Below are positions 26,320 to 35,846 of a stretch of 64,000 nucleotides of DNA, in pieces. The position numbers and the translations under genes are program-made. The notes beneath the pieces were generated by a model, which saw nothing but the letters and a program-made list of their open reading frames with translations, was not told where the DNA came from and made no database searches. This DNA is from Polaromonas sp. JS666 (GTDB lineage: Bacteria; Pseudomonadota; Gammaproteobacteria; Burkholderiales; Burkholderiaceae_C): the NCBI RefSeq assembly GCF_000013865.1, contig NC_007948.1:4579001-4643000 (forward strand), in the 5' to 3' direction. Position 1 is the stretch's first letter, and each line of letters opens with the position of its first letter.

Positions 26320-27735
26320 ATGGACTTTGCTTTCCTTTCCGCCACCGATCTCGGACTAGCATTGGCCAAGGGCGAGCTCACGTCAGTGGCACTCGTGACT
26401 GAGTTGCTCGCTCGCATCCGCACCTACGACCCAATATTGAACGCTTTCGTCGAGGTCTATGGCGACGCTGCACTTCTGGCGGCACGGGACTCGGACGGAC
26501 GGCGGTCCCGCAACCAGGCAAGGGGCCCCCTTGACGGCGTTCCGTTCGCGGTCAAGGATCTGTTCGACGTCGAGGGCCATGCCACGTTGGCCGGATCGAA
26601 GGCGTCCGCCCCTGCGGCCGCTGCGCAATCGGCCACCGCGGTCCGGCGATTGCTAGCTGAGGGCATGGTCTTGCTCGGCAAGACGCATACGGTCGAGTTC
26701 GCGTACGGCAGCTGGGGAACGAACCCTAGCTGCGGCACCCCGGTCAACCCGCGCGATCCTATAGTTCAGCGCGTCCCGGGCGGATCGTCCAGCGGATCGG
26801 GTGTGGCGGTGGCAGCCGGGCTGGTGCCCGTCGCGCTGGGCACCGATACAGGCGGCTCGGTGCGCAGCCCGTCGGCACTATGCGGGATCGTCGGGATGAA
26901 GACGTCGCTCGGACTGATCGGGCGCGGTGGGGTGCAGCCGCTCGCCCTTGTCTTCGACGCCGTGGGCCCAATGACTCGCTCCGTCGAGGACGTGGCGCTC
27001 ATCCAGGCGGCGTTGCAAGGAGAGGATGCGGACGATCCGGCGACGTTCGGGGTACCGCGGACGGATTCGCTCGTCGACCTAAACAAGGGTGTCGCAGGGC
27101 TGACGCTGCGCTACCCGACCATGGAGAACCTAAAGGCTGCGGAACCCGACATCCTTGACCGGTTCAAGGAGACGCTCGCTGATCTGAAAGCCATGGGCGC
27201 CGTCCTCGACGAGACGCCGCTACCTCGTCCCCTCGAAACATATGCGACCCTCACGGCCAATATCACGACGGTGGAGGCCTGGAGCCGTTACCGACATCTA
27301 ATCGAGAAGGAGAACAGCCTCGTGGACCCGGAAATCGCGACGCGGATGTCGCGCGGCAGAACGATGAGTATCACGGATTACCTCGGCTACCTGGAGCAGC
27401 GGCGGCTGATGCAAACGGAGTTTCACCGCTACTTTGCCGGGGCGAATGCCGTCCTGCTTCCCTCGTCGCCCATCACAGCGAAGCCCATAGACGGAGTACA
27501 CAATACCAACGCTCCGTTTGGCCTTTTCACTCGTCTCGCCAATCTGATGGACCTCGCCTCCCTGAGCATACCGATGGGTGACGCCGAGGGCCTCCCCACC
27601 GCTGTTCAGATCATGGTCCGTCGCTACGCCGACCCCCTGGCTTTTCGAATCGGACGCGCGCTTGAAATTCAGCGCGGCGGATTGTTCGTGCCCCCTCCCG
27701 GCTACGAGCGCCTGGATCGCACGAAGATGCTTTGA
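26320..27735 (+). CDS. Amidase (amidase signature family)
   Basis: About 471 residues from MDFAFLSATDLGLALAKGEL. The Ser-cisSer-Lys triad of the family can be placed: Lys about 79 in GVPFAVKDLFD, cis-Ser about 156 in PGGSSSGSG, and the nucleophile Ser about 180 in GTDTGGSVRSP. It hydrolyses an amide to acid and ammonia; the acyl group is unknown. GGAG lies six bases upstream of the ATG at 26320, which decides against two earlier in-frame starts. It is divergent from the LacI gene and carries two operator-like sites in front, so it is likely co-regulated with the importer and M24 hydrolase. Import, C-N hydrolysis and amide hydrolysis of one compound would make sense. Confidence 0.92.
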   Translation: MDFAFLSATDLGLALAKGELTSVALVTELLARIRTYDPILNAFVEVYGDAALLAARDSDGRRSRNQARGPLDGVPFAVKDLFDVEGHATLAGSKASAPAAAAQSATAVRRLLAEGMVLLGKTHTVEFAYGSWGTNPSCGTPVNPRDPIVQRVPGGSSSGSGVAVAAGLVPVALGTDTGGSVRSPSALCGIVGMKTSLGLIGRGGVQPLALVFDAVGPMTRSVEDVALIQAALQGEDADDPATFGVPRTDSLVDLNKGVAGLTLRYPTMENLKAAEPDILDRFKETLADLKAMGAVLDETPLPRPLETYATLTANITTVEAWSRYRHLIEKENSLVDPEIATRMSRGRTMSITDYLGYLEQRRLMQTEFHRYFAGANAVLLPSSPITAKPIDGVHNTNAPFGLFTRLANLMDLASLSIPMGDAEGLPTAVQIMVRRYADPLAFRIGRALEIQRGGLFVPPPGYERLDRTKML

Positions 27736-27776
27736 CTTAAAGTATGAGTCATCCATCTGCTGGCCGTTTTCGCCAC

Positions 27777-28370
27777 TCAATGGCCGTATTCGACAACAAG
27801 TAGTGCTGTTGCTGCCGTCTTGCCTTGATTGGCAATCGAATGCTGCAGATCGGCTGAATACCGTGCCGTATCGCCACTGCGCACAATCCCTTCGCTGGCC
27901 CCGGCACGCACCGTCATAGCGCCGCTTTGCACGGAGAGGTGTTCCTTGGCCCCCTTCTCATGCGGCTCAGATGCCAAAACGCCGCCGGCCGTAATGGTCA
28001 GCTGGTACCACTCGACAGCACCTGCCATGTTGATTGGACTGAGGATGCGAAGCTCACATTTCCCGTCGGCACTTTTGATCGTCGGCATCTCATGGGCCGC
28101 GGTGACGGTAACGGCGGCCGCTGCGGTCTTGGCTTGGCCAGCGCTGAGGAAATCAGTGATGTCGATGCCAAGAGCACTGGCCAGGCGCCAGAGAATCGCC
28201 ACCGTCGGATTAGCCTCATTGCGCTCGATCTGCGAGAGCATCGATTTTGAAACTCCAGCACGCCTCGACAAGTCATCAAGGGAAAGACGCTGCGATTGGC
28301 GCAGCGTCTTCAAGGTCTCGCCGACGGCTGGCGGTCCTTCAGAACGGCTCTCTGAACGCGAGATTTGCAT
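27777..28370 (-). CDS. XRE-family regulator with C-terminal cupin domain
   Basis: About 197 residues: a helix-turn-helix (LSLDDLSRRAGVSKSMLSQI, then RNEANPTVAILWRLASALG) and a cupin barrel (EPHEKGAKEHLSVQSGAMTV) that may bind a small effector. Such proteins usually repress an adjacent amino-acid or amine catabolic operon. It is divergent from kbl-tdh with 91 bases between the starts, and two direct repeats in that gap are candidate operators. The ATG at 28370 was chosen; a GTG two codons earlier is possible. Confidence 0.88.
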   Translation of the reverse strand: MQISRSESRSEGPPAVGETLKTLRQSQRLSLDDLSRRAGVSKSMLSQIERNEANPTVAILWRLASALGIDITDFLSAGQAKTAAAAVTVTAAHEMPTIKSADGKCELRILSPINMAGAVEWYQLTITAGGVLASEPHEKGAKEHLSVQSGAMTVRAGASEGIVRSGDTARYSADLQHSIANQGKTAATALLVVEYGH

Positions 28371-28389
28371 ATTCACGAATTGTTCGATA

Positions 28390-28417
28390 TAGTGGACATA
28401 CGGCGTTTATTAGTGGA
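28390..28417. promoter_or_regulatory. Direct repeats, candidate XRE-cupin operators
   Basis: TAGTGGA occurs at 28390-28396 and again at 28411-28417, exactly 21 bases apart (two helical turns), between the divergent xre-cupin and kbl genes. Confidence 0.5.
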
Positions 28418-28461
28418 AATCGCCAAAATGATGAATAACCCGATCCTAGCAGGACTACCCA

Positions 28462-29664
28462 ATGCTTACCACCGCTCATTTCTACGCGTCTCTCCGAGAG
28501 GAGTTGCAGCAAATCGAGGCCGCTGGCCTATTTAAGGTTGAACGGCCGATCACCTCCGCCCAAAGCAGCATCGTTTCAACCGCTGACTCAACCGAGGTCA
28601 TCAACCTCTGTGCGAATAACTACCTGGGGCTGTCTTCCCACCGCGGAATACTAGAAGCCGCGCATGCAGCCCTAGCCACCCGTGGTTTCGGCCTGAGTTC
28701 GGTGCGGTTCATTTGCGGCACTCAGGACATCCACAAAGAGCTAGAGGCACGGCTGTCGAAGTTCCTGGGTACCGAGGACACGATCCTCTACGGCTCGGCC
28801 TTTGATGCCAATGGGGGTCTCTTCGAGACCTTACTAGGCGCGGAGGATGCAATCATCAGCGACGAGCTCAACCACGCCTCAATCATCGACGGCATCCGCC
28901 TGTGCAAAGCTAAGCGCTACCGTTATCGGCACGACGACATAGAGGATCTGCGGCACCAGCTGCGGGAGGCCGACGCCGCGGGCTCGCGACACAAGCTTGT
29001 GTTCACAGACGGCGTCTTCTCCATGGACGGCACTATTGCGCGCTTGGACGAGATTCGCGCCGTGTGCGACGAGTTCGGCGCCTTGTTGGGAGTTGACGAC
29101 TCCCATGCCACCGGTTTTATCGGCAAGACAGGGCGCGGAACGCATGAATACCGAGGCCTGTTCGGCAAGATCGACATTATTACCGGCACTCTCGGCAAGG
29201 CGCTTGGCGGCGCATCCGGTGGATTTACAAGCTCGAAGGCAGAAGTGATCGCATTGCTGCGTCAGCGCTCTCGGCCTTACCTCTTCTCCAACACGCTTGC
29301 ACCTGTCATCGTCGGCGCGAGCATCAAGGTGCTTGACTTGCTTGAGGCAGACACCTGCTTGCGCGACAACCTCGAAGAAAACACTCGCTACTTCCGCGCC
29401 GGCCTCGCGGCGCGCGGATTCGACCTGAAGGCGGGCACTCAGCCCATCATCCCTGTGATGGTGTACGACGCAGAGACGTCGCAGCGCCTTGCGCGTCGTC
29501 TGCTGGAGCTGGGTGTCTACGTTACCGGCTTCTTCTACCCGGTAGTTCCGAAAGGGCAGGCACGCATTCGCGTGCAGATCAGTGCCCAACACACCAAACA
29601 ACAGCTCAATACCGCTCTCGATGCCTTTGCGCAAGCAGGTAAAGAATTGGGAGTCACGGCATGA
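28462..29664 (+). CDS. kbl: Glycine C-acetyltransferase (2-amino-3-ketobutyrate CoA ligase)
   Basis: A 400-residue PLP enzyme that cleaves 2-amino-3-oxobutanoate with CoA to glycine and acetyl-CoA. NNYLGLSSHRGILEAAHAAL is the N-terminal substrate region, VDDSHATGFIGKTGRGTHEY the PLP-phenol region, and TGTLGKALGGASGG contains the Schiff-base lysine. Length is normal (E. coli Kbl is 398). AGGA is upstream of the ATG. It overlaps the following dehydrogenase gene by four bases (ATGA), giving the two-step threonine-to-glycine pathway. Confidence 0.96.
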   Translation: MLTTAHFYASLREELQQIEAAGLFKVERPITSAQSSIVSTADSTEVINLCANNYLGLSSHRGILEAAHAALATRGFGLSSVRFICGTQDIHKELEARLSKFLGTEDTILYGSAFDANGGLFETLLGAEDAIISDELNHASIIDGIRLCKAKRYRYRHDDIEDLRHQLREADAAGSRHKLVFTDGVFSMDGTIARLDEIRAVCDEFGALLGVDDSHATGFIGKTGRGTHEYRGLFGKIDIITGTLGKALGGASGGFTSSKAEVIALLRQRSRPYLFSNTLAPVIVGASIKVLDLLEADTCLRDNLEENTRYFRAGLAARGFDLKAGTQPIIPVMVYDAETSQRLARRLLELGVYVTGFFYPVVPKGQARIRVQISAQHTKQQLNTALDAFAQAGKELGVTA

Positions 29665-30635
29665 GGACGCAACCCAGAATTCTCATCATTGGTGCCAACG
29701 GACAACTCGGCACCGAACTCTCAACCGCACTCGCTGAGCGCCACGGCTCATACAACGTAATCACGAGTGATATGGTTCCTAGAGGCCGTCATGCGCACAT
29801 CGCCCATGAAATGCTGGACGTCACCGACGCGGGGCAGCTCAAGGACATTGTGAAACGCCATGGCATTACGCAGATTTACCATCTCGCTGCGGCACTATCG
29901 GCCACCGGTGAGACCTCTCCTACGTGGGCATGGAATTTGAACATGGGCGGACTGCTCAACGTTCTGGAAACAGCACGCCACCACAAGCTGGACAAGGTGT
30001 TCTGGCCAAGCTCGATCGCGGCTTTTGGTCCCACCACACCGGCCGATGCAACGCCGCAGAGTACGGTCATGGAACCCAGGACCGTGTACGGAATCTCCAA
30101 GCTCGCTGGAGAAGGCTGGTGTCGCTGGTATTTTGAAAAGCACGGCGTGGACGTACGTAGCCTGCGCTACCCCGGCCTGATTTCGTATAAGACAAAGCCA
30201 GGCGGCGGCACGACTGACTATGCCATTGATATCTTCTATTCTGCACTTAAAGGCGAGCGATACAACTGCTTCCTTGCCGAAGACGAAGCGTTGCCGATGC
30301 TCTATATGGACGATGCGGTGCGCGCAACACTTGAATTGATGGAGGCGCCGGCGGAATCAATTACCGAGCGTGGCAGTTACAACCTGGCAGGGATTAGCTT
30401 CACGCCCGGTGAAATTGCCGCAGAAATCCGCAAGCATCGCCCGAACTTCGAGGTCGCATACGAGCCGGACTTTAGACAGGAGATTGCAAGCAGTTGGCCA
30501 AATTCAATCGACAATACACGCGCGGAACGCGACTGGAAGTGGAAATGCAAGTTTGACCTGCCCGCATTGGTGACAGATATGCTCAAGCATCTCCCTGAGT
30601 CCTCGAACATACCCTCCTCTATTGCACATGCTTAA
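29661..30635 (+). CDS. L-threonine 3-dehydrogenase, short-chain dehydrogenase/epimerase type
   Basis: A 324-residue extended SDR protein that oxidises L-threonine to 2-amino-3-oxobutanoate with NAD. The fold starts ILIIGANGQLGTELSTALAE, and the catalytic YxxxK is in TVYGISKLAGE with the serine in FWPSSIAAFG. It belongs to the UDP-galactose-epimerase-like threonine dehydrogenases and not to the zinc alcohol-dehydrogenase type (E. coli Tdh). The gene is coupled to kbl by an ATGA overlap. Confidence 0.93.
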   Translation: MRTQPRILIIGANGQLGTELSTALAERHGSYNVITSDMVPRGRHAHIAHEMLDVTDAGQLKDIVKRHGITQIYHLAAALSATGETSPTWAWNLNMGGLLNVLETARHHKLDKVFWPSSIAAFGPTTPADATPQSTVMEPRTVYGISKLAGEGWCRWYFEKHGVDVRSLRYPGLISYKTKPGGGTTDYAIDIFYSALKGERYNCFLAEDEALPMLYMDDAVRATLELMEAPAESITERGSYNLAGISFTPGEIAAEIRKHRPNFEVAYEPDFRQEIASSWPNSIDNTRAERDWKWKCKFDLPALVTDMLKHLPESSNIPSSIAHA

Positions 30636-30700
30636 TCGGATTGACTAAACAACGATGCGTGGGTGGTCCGCCATCACGCATTACGAAGCAACCGATCGAG

Positions 30701-31609
30701 TTAAGGCGTCATCGTTTGCGCAGTGCGCAGCAGCTGTTCAACGAAAACCTTTATGGCGGGATGCGACCTTTCCCCTTGGCGAAAAGCTACTGAGATTCGA
30801 CGAGTCACAGCCGGCCGTAGGGGGCGAGCAACCAACTGCTGCGAGATCTGCCCAAGGCGTAGTCCGGGAATGATGGACACAGAGCAACCGGATGCCACCA
30901 TCGCGGCAATGATTTCTGAGCCGCGGCAAGCGGCGTTGACCTGAGGGGTGAAGCCGGCTTGGCGGCAAAGATTCATTACGAATTCACCATAGAAACTAGT
31001 TGCGGAATCCATCGCCCACTCCTCATCCTTTAGCTCAGATAGGACAATGGATGCTTTGACCGCAAGATGATGGTTCTTTGCCATCACTACTTTCAGCTCG
31101 TCATCAATAAGGCGCACCTTGTGAACCGTCTTCTCCATACGGGCCAAACGGACGGAAAGATCGTCCACTATTGCCAAATCAACGTTCCAGGAACCAAGGG
31201 CTGCCAAACCCTCAGACGGCTCCATCTCAATAATTGTTATCTGAAGACGCGGATAGCTTTTTCGAAGCGCTTGCAGCACAGGAGGGAGCAGTGCCGCTGC
31301 AGCAGTCGCAAAGGCGGCGATCCGCAAGGTGCCGGCGATCTCTTTACGTATTAGGGCCAGCTCCGAGCTGGCCTCATCTAGAACGCCCATGATGCGCTCC
31401 ACATGCGATACCAAGACTTCGCCCGCGTAAGTCAGCTTGACCCCACGGCCTCTGCGCTCGGTTAGAGGAACACCGACTTCCTCTTCAAGCTGGGCGATCT
31501 GTTGGGAAACAGCCGACGGGGTGAGGTTTAGTGCCTCAGCAACCGCAGCCATCGTTTGGCGGATTGAAAGTTCTCGCAATGCTTTGAGGCGTGCAATATC
31601 CATATCCAT
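30701..31609 (-). CDS. LysR-family transcriptional regulator
   Basis: A 302-residue LysR protein; LKALRELSIRQTMAAVAEAL and TPSAVSQQIAQLEEEVGVPL form the helix-turn-helix. It is divergent from sdaA with 118 bases between the starts, including an ATGTATACAT palindrome, so serine-deaminase control is likely. It is convergent with kbl-tdh. ATG codons at 31609 and 31603 are both possible. Confidence 0.88.
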   Translation of the reverse strand: MDMDIARLKALRELSIRQTMAAVAEALNLTPSAVSQQIAQLEEEVGVPLTERRGRGVKLTYAGEVLVSHVERIMGVLDEASSELALIRKEIAGTLRIAAFATAAAALLPPVLQALRKSYPRLQITIIEMEPSEGLAALGSWNVDLAIVDDLSVRLARMEKTVHKVRLIDDELKVVMAKNHHLAVKASIVLSELKDEEWAMDSATSFYGEFVMNLCRQAGFTPQVNAACRGSEIIAAMVASGCSVSIIPGLRLGQISQQLVARPLRPAVTRRISVAFRQGERSHPAIKVFVEQLLRTAQTMTP

Positions 31610-31635
31610 CCCCGATCAATAAGTAAATATTCCTA

Positions 31636-31645
31636 ATGTATACAT
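31636..31645. promoter_or_regulatory. Palindrome in the LysR-sdaA divergent promoter
   Basis: ATGTATACAT is a perfect 10-base palindrome within an AT-rich stretch, 27 bases upstream of the LysR start and 83 upstream of sdaA. It is a candidate regulator site; no wider T-N11-A repeat was confirmed. Confidence 0.4.
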
Positions 31646-31727
31646 CAAATAAAGATAAATTGTATTGCCTGAATAGCACCCGTACTATGCACGTTCCTAC
31701 ATTAGTCACGAGTGACTTGGAGATTTT

Positions 31728-33122
31728 GTGGCGGTCAGCGTTTTCGATCTTTTCAAGATAGGTATTGGCCCTTCGAGTTCACACACGGTCGGACCGATGC
31801 GTGCGGCGCGCATGTTCACGCAGCGCTTGGTGAATGAGAACAAGTTGGACACAACGGCGCTCGTGAGATGCGAGCTCTACGGATCGCTCGGCGCGACCGG
31901 CAAAGGCCATGGCAGTGGAACCGCCGTATTACTAGGGCTTTCTGGTTTTGAGCCAGACACGATCGATCCGGATAAGATTCCTTCAATCCTAGAGCGTATC
32001 CGCTCCACCAATCAGATCCTGCTGCTTGGAGTTCACCCCATCACCTTCGATGAGAAAGTGGATGTTCTCTTCTTTCTTTCTAAGACGCTTCCGTTTCATG
32101 CAAATGGCATGACGTTCTCAGCGTTTCACGCATCGGGCGAGCTCCTATGCTCGTATACATACTACTCAGTGGGCGGCGGATTTGTCGTAAGCGAAGAAGT
32201 AGCCGGCGACGGGTCTCGACACAAGACCATCGCGCCGGATACCACCGTGCTTTCACATCCTTTTCACAGTGGCGATGAGTTGCTGGCCATTGCGAACATA
32301 AACCATTGCAGCATCGCAGAGATCATGCGACGGAACGAACGGTACTGGCGGACTGACGCCGAGATTGATCGCGGCCTACTTAACATCTGGTCCGTCATGC
32401 AGGACTGCGTCACGCGTGGCTGCCGTGCTGAGGGCACACTGCCTGGACCCTTTAAGGTCCGTCGCCGTGCCGCCACTTTGCAACAGTCACTATTGGCAGC
32501 GCCAAAAACTGGTGCAAAGCCAGATCCGCTGAGCGCGATAGACTGGATTAACCTGTATGCATTGGCTGTCAACGAAGAGAATGCGTCTGGTGGGCGAGTC
32601 GTCACGGCACCGACGAACGGTGCCGCGGGCATCATCCCTGCCGTATTGCATTACTACACAGGCTTCGTGCATGGCGCCAACGATGCCGGCGTGATTGAGT
32701 TTTTACTCACCGCCGGCGCTATTGGCCTTCTTTACAAGGAGAACGCCTCCATCTCGGGAGCCGAGGTCGGTTGCCAGGGCGAGGTGGGGGTCGCATGCTC
32801 AATGGCAGCGGCCGCGCTATGCGCCGTGATGGGCGGCACGCCTGAGCAAGTCGAGAACGCCGCCGAGATCGGCATGGAACATCATCTTGGGCTGACATGC
32901 GATCCAGTGGGTGGACTGGTGCAGATTCCTTGCATTGAGAGAAACGCCATCGCGTCTGTCAAAGCCGTCAATGCCGCGCGCATGGCACTGCATGGCGACG
33001 GAGCACATCACGTGAGCCTGGACAAAGTCATCAAGACCATGCGCGAGACTGGTGCCGACATGATGACCAAGTACAAAGAGACTTCTCGCGGCGGTCTCGC
33101 AGTGAACATTATTGAGTGCTGA
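31728..33122 (+). CDS. sdaA: L-serine ammonia-lyase (iron-sulfur type)
   Basis: A 464-residue single-chain serine deaminase that turns L-serine into pyruvate and ammonia with a [4Fe-4S] cluster. [17 protein letters not shown] opens the beta domain, and [18 protein letters not shown] lies in the alpha domain. The three cluster cysteines appear in GCQGEVG, TCDPVGG and IPCIERNA. The start is GTG at 31728, preceded by TTGGAG. With kbl-tdh upstream, threonine can be converted through glycine and serine to pyruvate, if a glycine hydroxymethyltransferase is present elsewhere. Confidence 0.95.
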   Translation: MAVSVFDLFKIGIGPSSSHTVGPMRAARMFTQRLVNENKLDTTALVRCELYGSLGATGKGHGSGTAVLLGLSGFEPDTIDPDKIPSILERIRSTNQILLLGVHPITFDEKVDVLFFLSKTLPFHANGMTFSAFHASGELLCSYTYYSVGGGFVVSEEVAGDGSRHKTIAPDTTVLSHPFHSGDELLAIANINHCSIAEIMRRNERYWRTDAEIDRGLLNIWSVMQDCVTRGCRAEGTLPGPFKVRRRAATLQQSLLAAPKTGAKPDPLSAIDWINLYALAVNEENASGGRVVTAPTNGAAGIIPAVLHYYTGFVHGANDAGVIEFLLTAGAIGLLYKENASISGAEVGCQGEVGVACSMAAAALCAVMGGTPEQVENAAEIGMEHHLGLTCDPVGGLVQIPCIERNAIASVKAVNAARMALHGDGAHHVSLDKVIKTMRETGADMMTKYKETSRGGLAVNIIEC

Positions 33123-33223
33123 TTACGCCACAGGTTTGTCCCGAAGACCGCATGTTGAATTCCGTCGAAATCTAACCCGGGTAGGCCGTACCTTATTAGT
33201 TTTGAATCCAGGCTAAACGCTTG

Positions 33224-34117
33224 TCACAGCGCCTTAAAGGTTCTTGCGGGTGATCCCAGTACCGACAAACCTGTATGTTTTGCAAATAGTTCAATTGCAC
33301 GTCCGGCGGCCAAGCTATTGCCAGCACCGTCGAGACCGGGCGACCACGCACACACACTGCCAACCCCGGGAATGACCGCGACAATGCCTCCCCCCACGCC
33401 GCTTTTCATAGGCAATCCAACGCGCGCGGCAAAATCGCCTGCAGCGTTGTATGTTCCGCATGTGAGCATCAACGCAGTCACGCTATGGCGTTGCACTGCT
33501 GATAGCCTTTCGCGTGCGCGATGAGCTGAAAGCCTTCCGCTAATTGCCAATGGCAATGCACACCGGGCAATCTGGCGGGTATTCATGGTTAGTGCGCACT
33601 GCCGACAATAGGTATCCAGCACCGTATCGACTGAGTTGCAGATGCGGCCGTAGCTTTTAAGTAGGTGGGCAATGGCGGCGTTGCGGTGGCAGCTCTCGCG
33701 TTCCGAGCGCATGACTATTTGATCAATGTCTACCCGCTCATCATCTGCGCTTTGTCTCAAAGTTTGGAGTAGTGCGAGTTCAGGTTGCGCAAAACTAGAG
33801 CAAAGCACATCGGTGACGACAAGCGCGCCCGCATTGATGAACGGGTTGCGCGTGGCACCTGCCTCCTGATCCACCTGCACCCGTTCGAGAGCCAGCATGA
33901 GGGCGAACAATTTGGAAATACTTTGAATCGAAAACGGCACATCAGCGTCTCCGACGAATGCTTCCCGGCCGTCCAGCATGAGCAGCGCCATGCCGAACTG
34001 CATCTTGTCCACCCTTCCCAGTTGTGGAATGTATTGGGGCAACTGGCCCTGTGGCAGAAGGGGCCGCACTTGCGCGGCAATGTGGGCCAGGAGCCCGTCG
34101 GCATCGTCAATTGGCAT
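33224..34117 (-). CDS. glsA: Glutaminase with an apparent internal deletion
   Basis: About 297 residues of the serine-dependent glutaminase family, which converts glutamine to glutamate and ammonia. The SxxK motif is in PFSIQSISKLFALMLALERV, RNPFINAGALVVTD follows, and MKSGVGGGIVAVIPGVG is near the end. Compared with E. coli YneH, the segment between the LALE helix and RNPFINAG is about 20 residues shorter; the conserved PSG-PFNSL stretch is missing. The catalytic Ser, Lys and Asn remain, so activity is uncertain. The ATG at 34117 is preferred over an upstream TTG. Confidence 0.85.
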   Translation of the reverse strand: MPIDDADGLLAHIAAQVRPLLPQGQLPQYIPQLGRVDKMQFGMALLMLDGREAFVGDADVPFSIQSISKLFALMLALERVQVDQEAGATRNPFINAGALVVTDVLCSSFAQPELALLQTLRQSADDERVDIDQIVMRSERESCHRNAAIAHLLKSYGRICNSVDTVLDTYCRQCALTMNTRQIARCALPLAISGRLSAHRARERLSAVQRHSVTALMLTCGTYNAAGDFAARVGLPMKSGVGGGIVAVIPGVGSVCAWSPGLDGAGNSLAAGRAIELFAKHTGLSVLGSPARTFKAL

Positions 34118-34193
34118 GTCGCTAGGGGTCAATTCCCCGACGGAGCGGGGAAACCCGCGATACGGCTATCGGCAAGCGCTACCGGAAGTTCGC

Positions 34194-35339
34194 TCATTGC
34201 CGGATCTTGCCGGTGTCGCTGATGATGGAAAGCGCCACGAACCTCGAGCCGCTGCGCATGCCAGGCTTGAAGCCGACCACATACCCGGCCAGGTTGAGGT
34301 TATCGATGCTCTCCAGCGCCGCAGCCATGCCTTCGCGGGTCGGCCGCTGGCCCTGGCGCCGCACGGCTTCGACAATGACCTTCGCTGCGATGTAGCCTTC
34401 CATCATGACGTAGCTCACCGGCACATCGGGTTTTCCACCTTTGGCCGCTTCGTTAAGTTCTTTAGCCAGCCTGGATACATCGTACGGATTCGGCACGACA
34501 TGCGAAATTGCCACCCCTCGCATCACGGTGGAGACGAAGGACAGGCGATCTTCCGCGATCCGCTTCGCCACACGCTCCATGTCGGCGCCCGAATACACAA
34601 AAATTTGCGCGCCGCCCCCGTTCGCGCGGTATTGCTCAATAGAGCGCGCGCCAGCCACCCCACTGCACACCAGAATGATCGCCTGGGGCCTGACCTTGAT
34701 GAAACTGTCGATCGCGTCGGAGACGCGAGTCGTGCCTGCTTCATAGGAAACTTTCGAAACGACAGTGGCCTCGCTTTTCCCGGTGGCCTCTTCGGTTGCC
34801 GCGATCAGCGCGGCGGCGCCAGGGCCCTCCTCGTAAAGCAACGCCAGGCTTGTCACCCCGATCGTCGCCAGGTGCTCAGTGATCTTGCCGAGCTCATCCC
34901 GCAGGCTGGCGCGAACGTTGTACAGCAAAGGGGTGTCAGGGCGGACATCGGCGGCGCGGTAGCCCACCAAGGCGACTCTCTCCTTCTCCAGGACTCCCGC
35001 ACTCACCAGTTCGGAGACATTCCGATTGCCGAGGTATCCCGCAAGCACTGCCGGTTGCTCTTCGGAGAGCATTTTCCGGGTGAGCCTGACGGTGTATTCG
35101 GGGCGGCCGCCGTCATCCTTGCTCACCAATGCGAAGGTATGGCCATTGACACCGCCGGACTTGTTGACGCCGTTGAAGAGCAATTGCATGCCCGCGGCGT
35201 AGGCACGCCCCTGGCTGGCCTCAGGCCCGGAAAGTGGCGCGACCTGGCCGATGACGATTTGCGCGGCTCGCGCCGGTTGGGCAGCGGCCAGTGCGGCGCA
35301 GGCCAGGATGAGTGGCATTGCCAGCTTGATGTGGTTCAT
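34194..35339 (-). CDS. ABC transporter substrate-binding protein, family 6 (branched-chain amino-acid type)
   Basis: About 381 residues with a signal peptide (MNHIKLAMPLILACAALAAA) and the LivJ-like fold: QIVIGQVAPLSGPEASQGRA at the mature start, DDGGRPEYTVRLTRKML in the first lobe, ending VALSIISDTGKIRQ. Such proteins bind amino acids, amides or aromatic acids. Two decayed relatives (45170-45590 and 61927-62150) and one intact relative (51570-52688) lie in the window, all with the same GKIRQ end. No Liv-type permease is nearby. It precedes RidA and the oxidase genes in reading order. Confidence 0.9.
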   Translation of the reverse strand: MNHIKLAMPLILACAALAAAQPARAAQIVIGQVAPLSGPEASQGRAYAAGMQLLFNGVNKSGGVNGHTFALVSKDDGGRPEYTVRLTRKMLSEEQPAVLAGYLGNRNVSELVSAGVLEKERVALVGYRAADVRPDTPLLYNVRASLRDELGKITEHLATIGVTSLALLYEEGPGAAALIAATEEATGKSEATVVSKVSYEAGTTRVSDAIDSFIKVRPQAIILVCSGVAGARSIEQYRANGGGAQIFVYSGADMERVAKRIAEDRLSFVSTVMRGVAISHVVPNPYDVSRLAKELNEAAKGGKPDVPVSYVMMEGYIAAKVIVEAVRRQGQRPTREGMAAALESIDNLNLAGYVVGFKPGMRSGSRFVALSIISDTGKIRQ

Positions 35340-35433
35340 CGACGACCCCAGTAGTACGTTAAACCCCACGGTGGAACATTTGCCACGCCACGCACTCGCG
35401 CAAGTGTGGGAAGAGGCCCGACGCAAGGGTTGC

Positions 35434-35787
35434 TTACAACGCCGCCGTGACGATGATTTCCACAAGCAGTTCCGGTGCAGCGAGCTTGGCTTCGCAGGTA
35501 GCACGTGTCGGCACCGCATCGGCAGGAACCCAGGCTTCCCAGACAGTGTTCAGGCCGGCGAAATCGCGATCGATGTCCTTGAGCCAGATCTGTGCGCTCA
35601 GGATTTTTTCCTTGCTGCTGCCGACGCTGGCCAGGCGTGCGGCTATGGTATCGAGCACACTTTTTGTCTGCACGATGATGTCGCCGTCACGCACAGCGGA
35701 GGTGATGCCGGCGAGATGAACGATGCCGTTGTGCACGACGACGCGGGACAGGCGGGGCGTGGATTCGTAGCGCTGGATGTCAGACAT
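35434..35787 (-). CDS. RidA family (2-iminobutanoate/2-iminopropanoate deaminase) protein
   Basis: About 117 residues beginning MSDIQRYESTPRLSRVVVHN, of the YjgF/YER057c/UK114 family. The active-site arginine is in PTRATCEAKLA, close to the C terminus, as in RidA proteins that hydrolyse reactive imines to keto acids and ammonia. It stands directly downstream of a set of amino-acid-oxidase-like subunits, which make such imines, so it probably detoxifies their product. The same pairing recurs at 62176-62538. The ATG at 35787 was chosen because the longer frame has no conserved residues. Confidence 0.9.
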   Translation of the reverse strand: MSDIQRYESTPRLSRVVVHNGIVHLAGITSAVRDGDIIVQTKSVLDTIAARLASVGSSKEKILSAQIWLKDIDRDFAGLNTVWEAWVPADAVPTRATCEAKLAAPELLVEIIVTAAL

Positions 35788-35846
35788 TGAGTGGTCTTTC
35801 TGTGTGGTTGGTGAGAAGGAAAAAGGGAAGGCAAGGAGCGGGCCGG

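Noticed and set aside
33978..35354. Plus-strand open frame of 458 codons
   Set aside because: It is antisense to the glutaminase and receptor genes; its His-, Arg- and Ala-rich translation is typical of a shadow frame.
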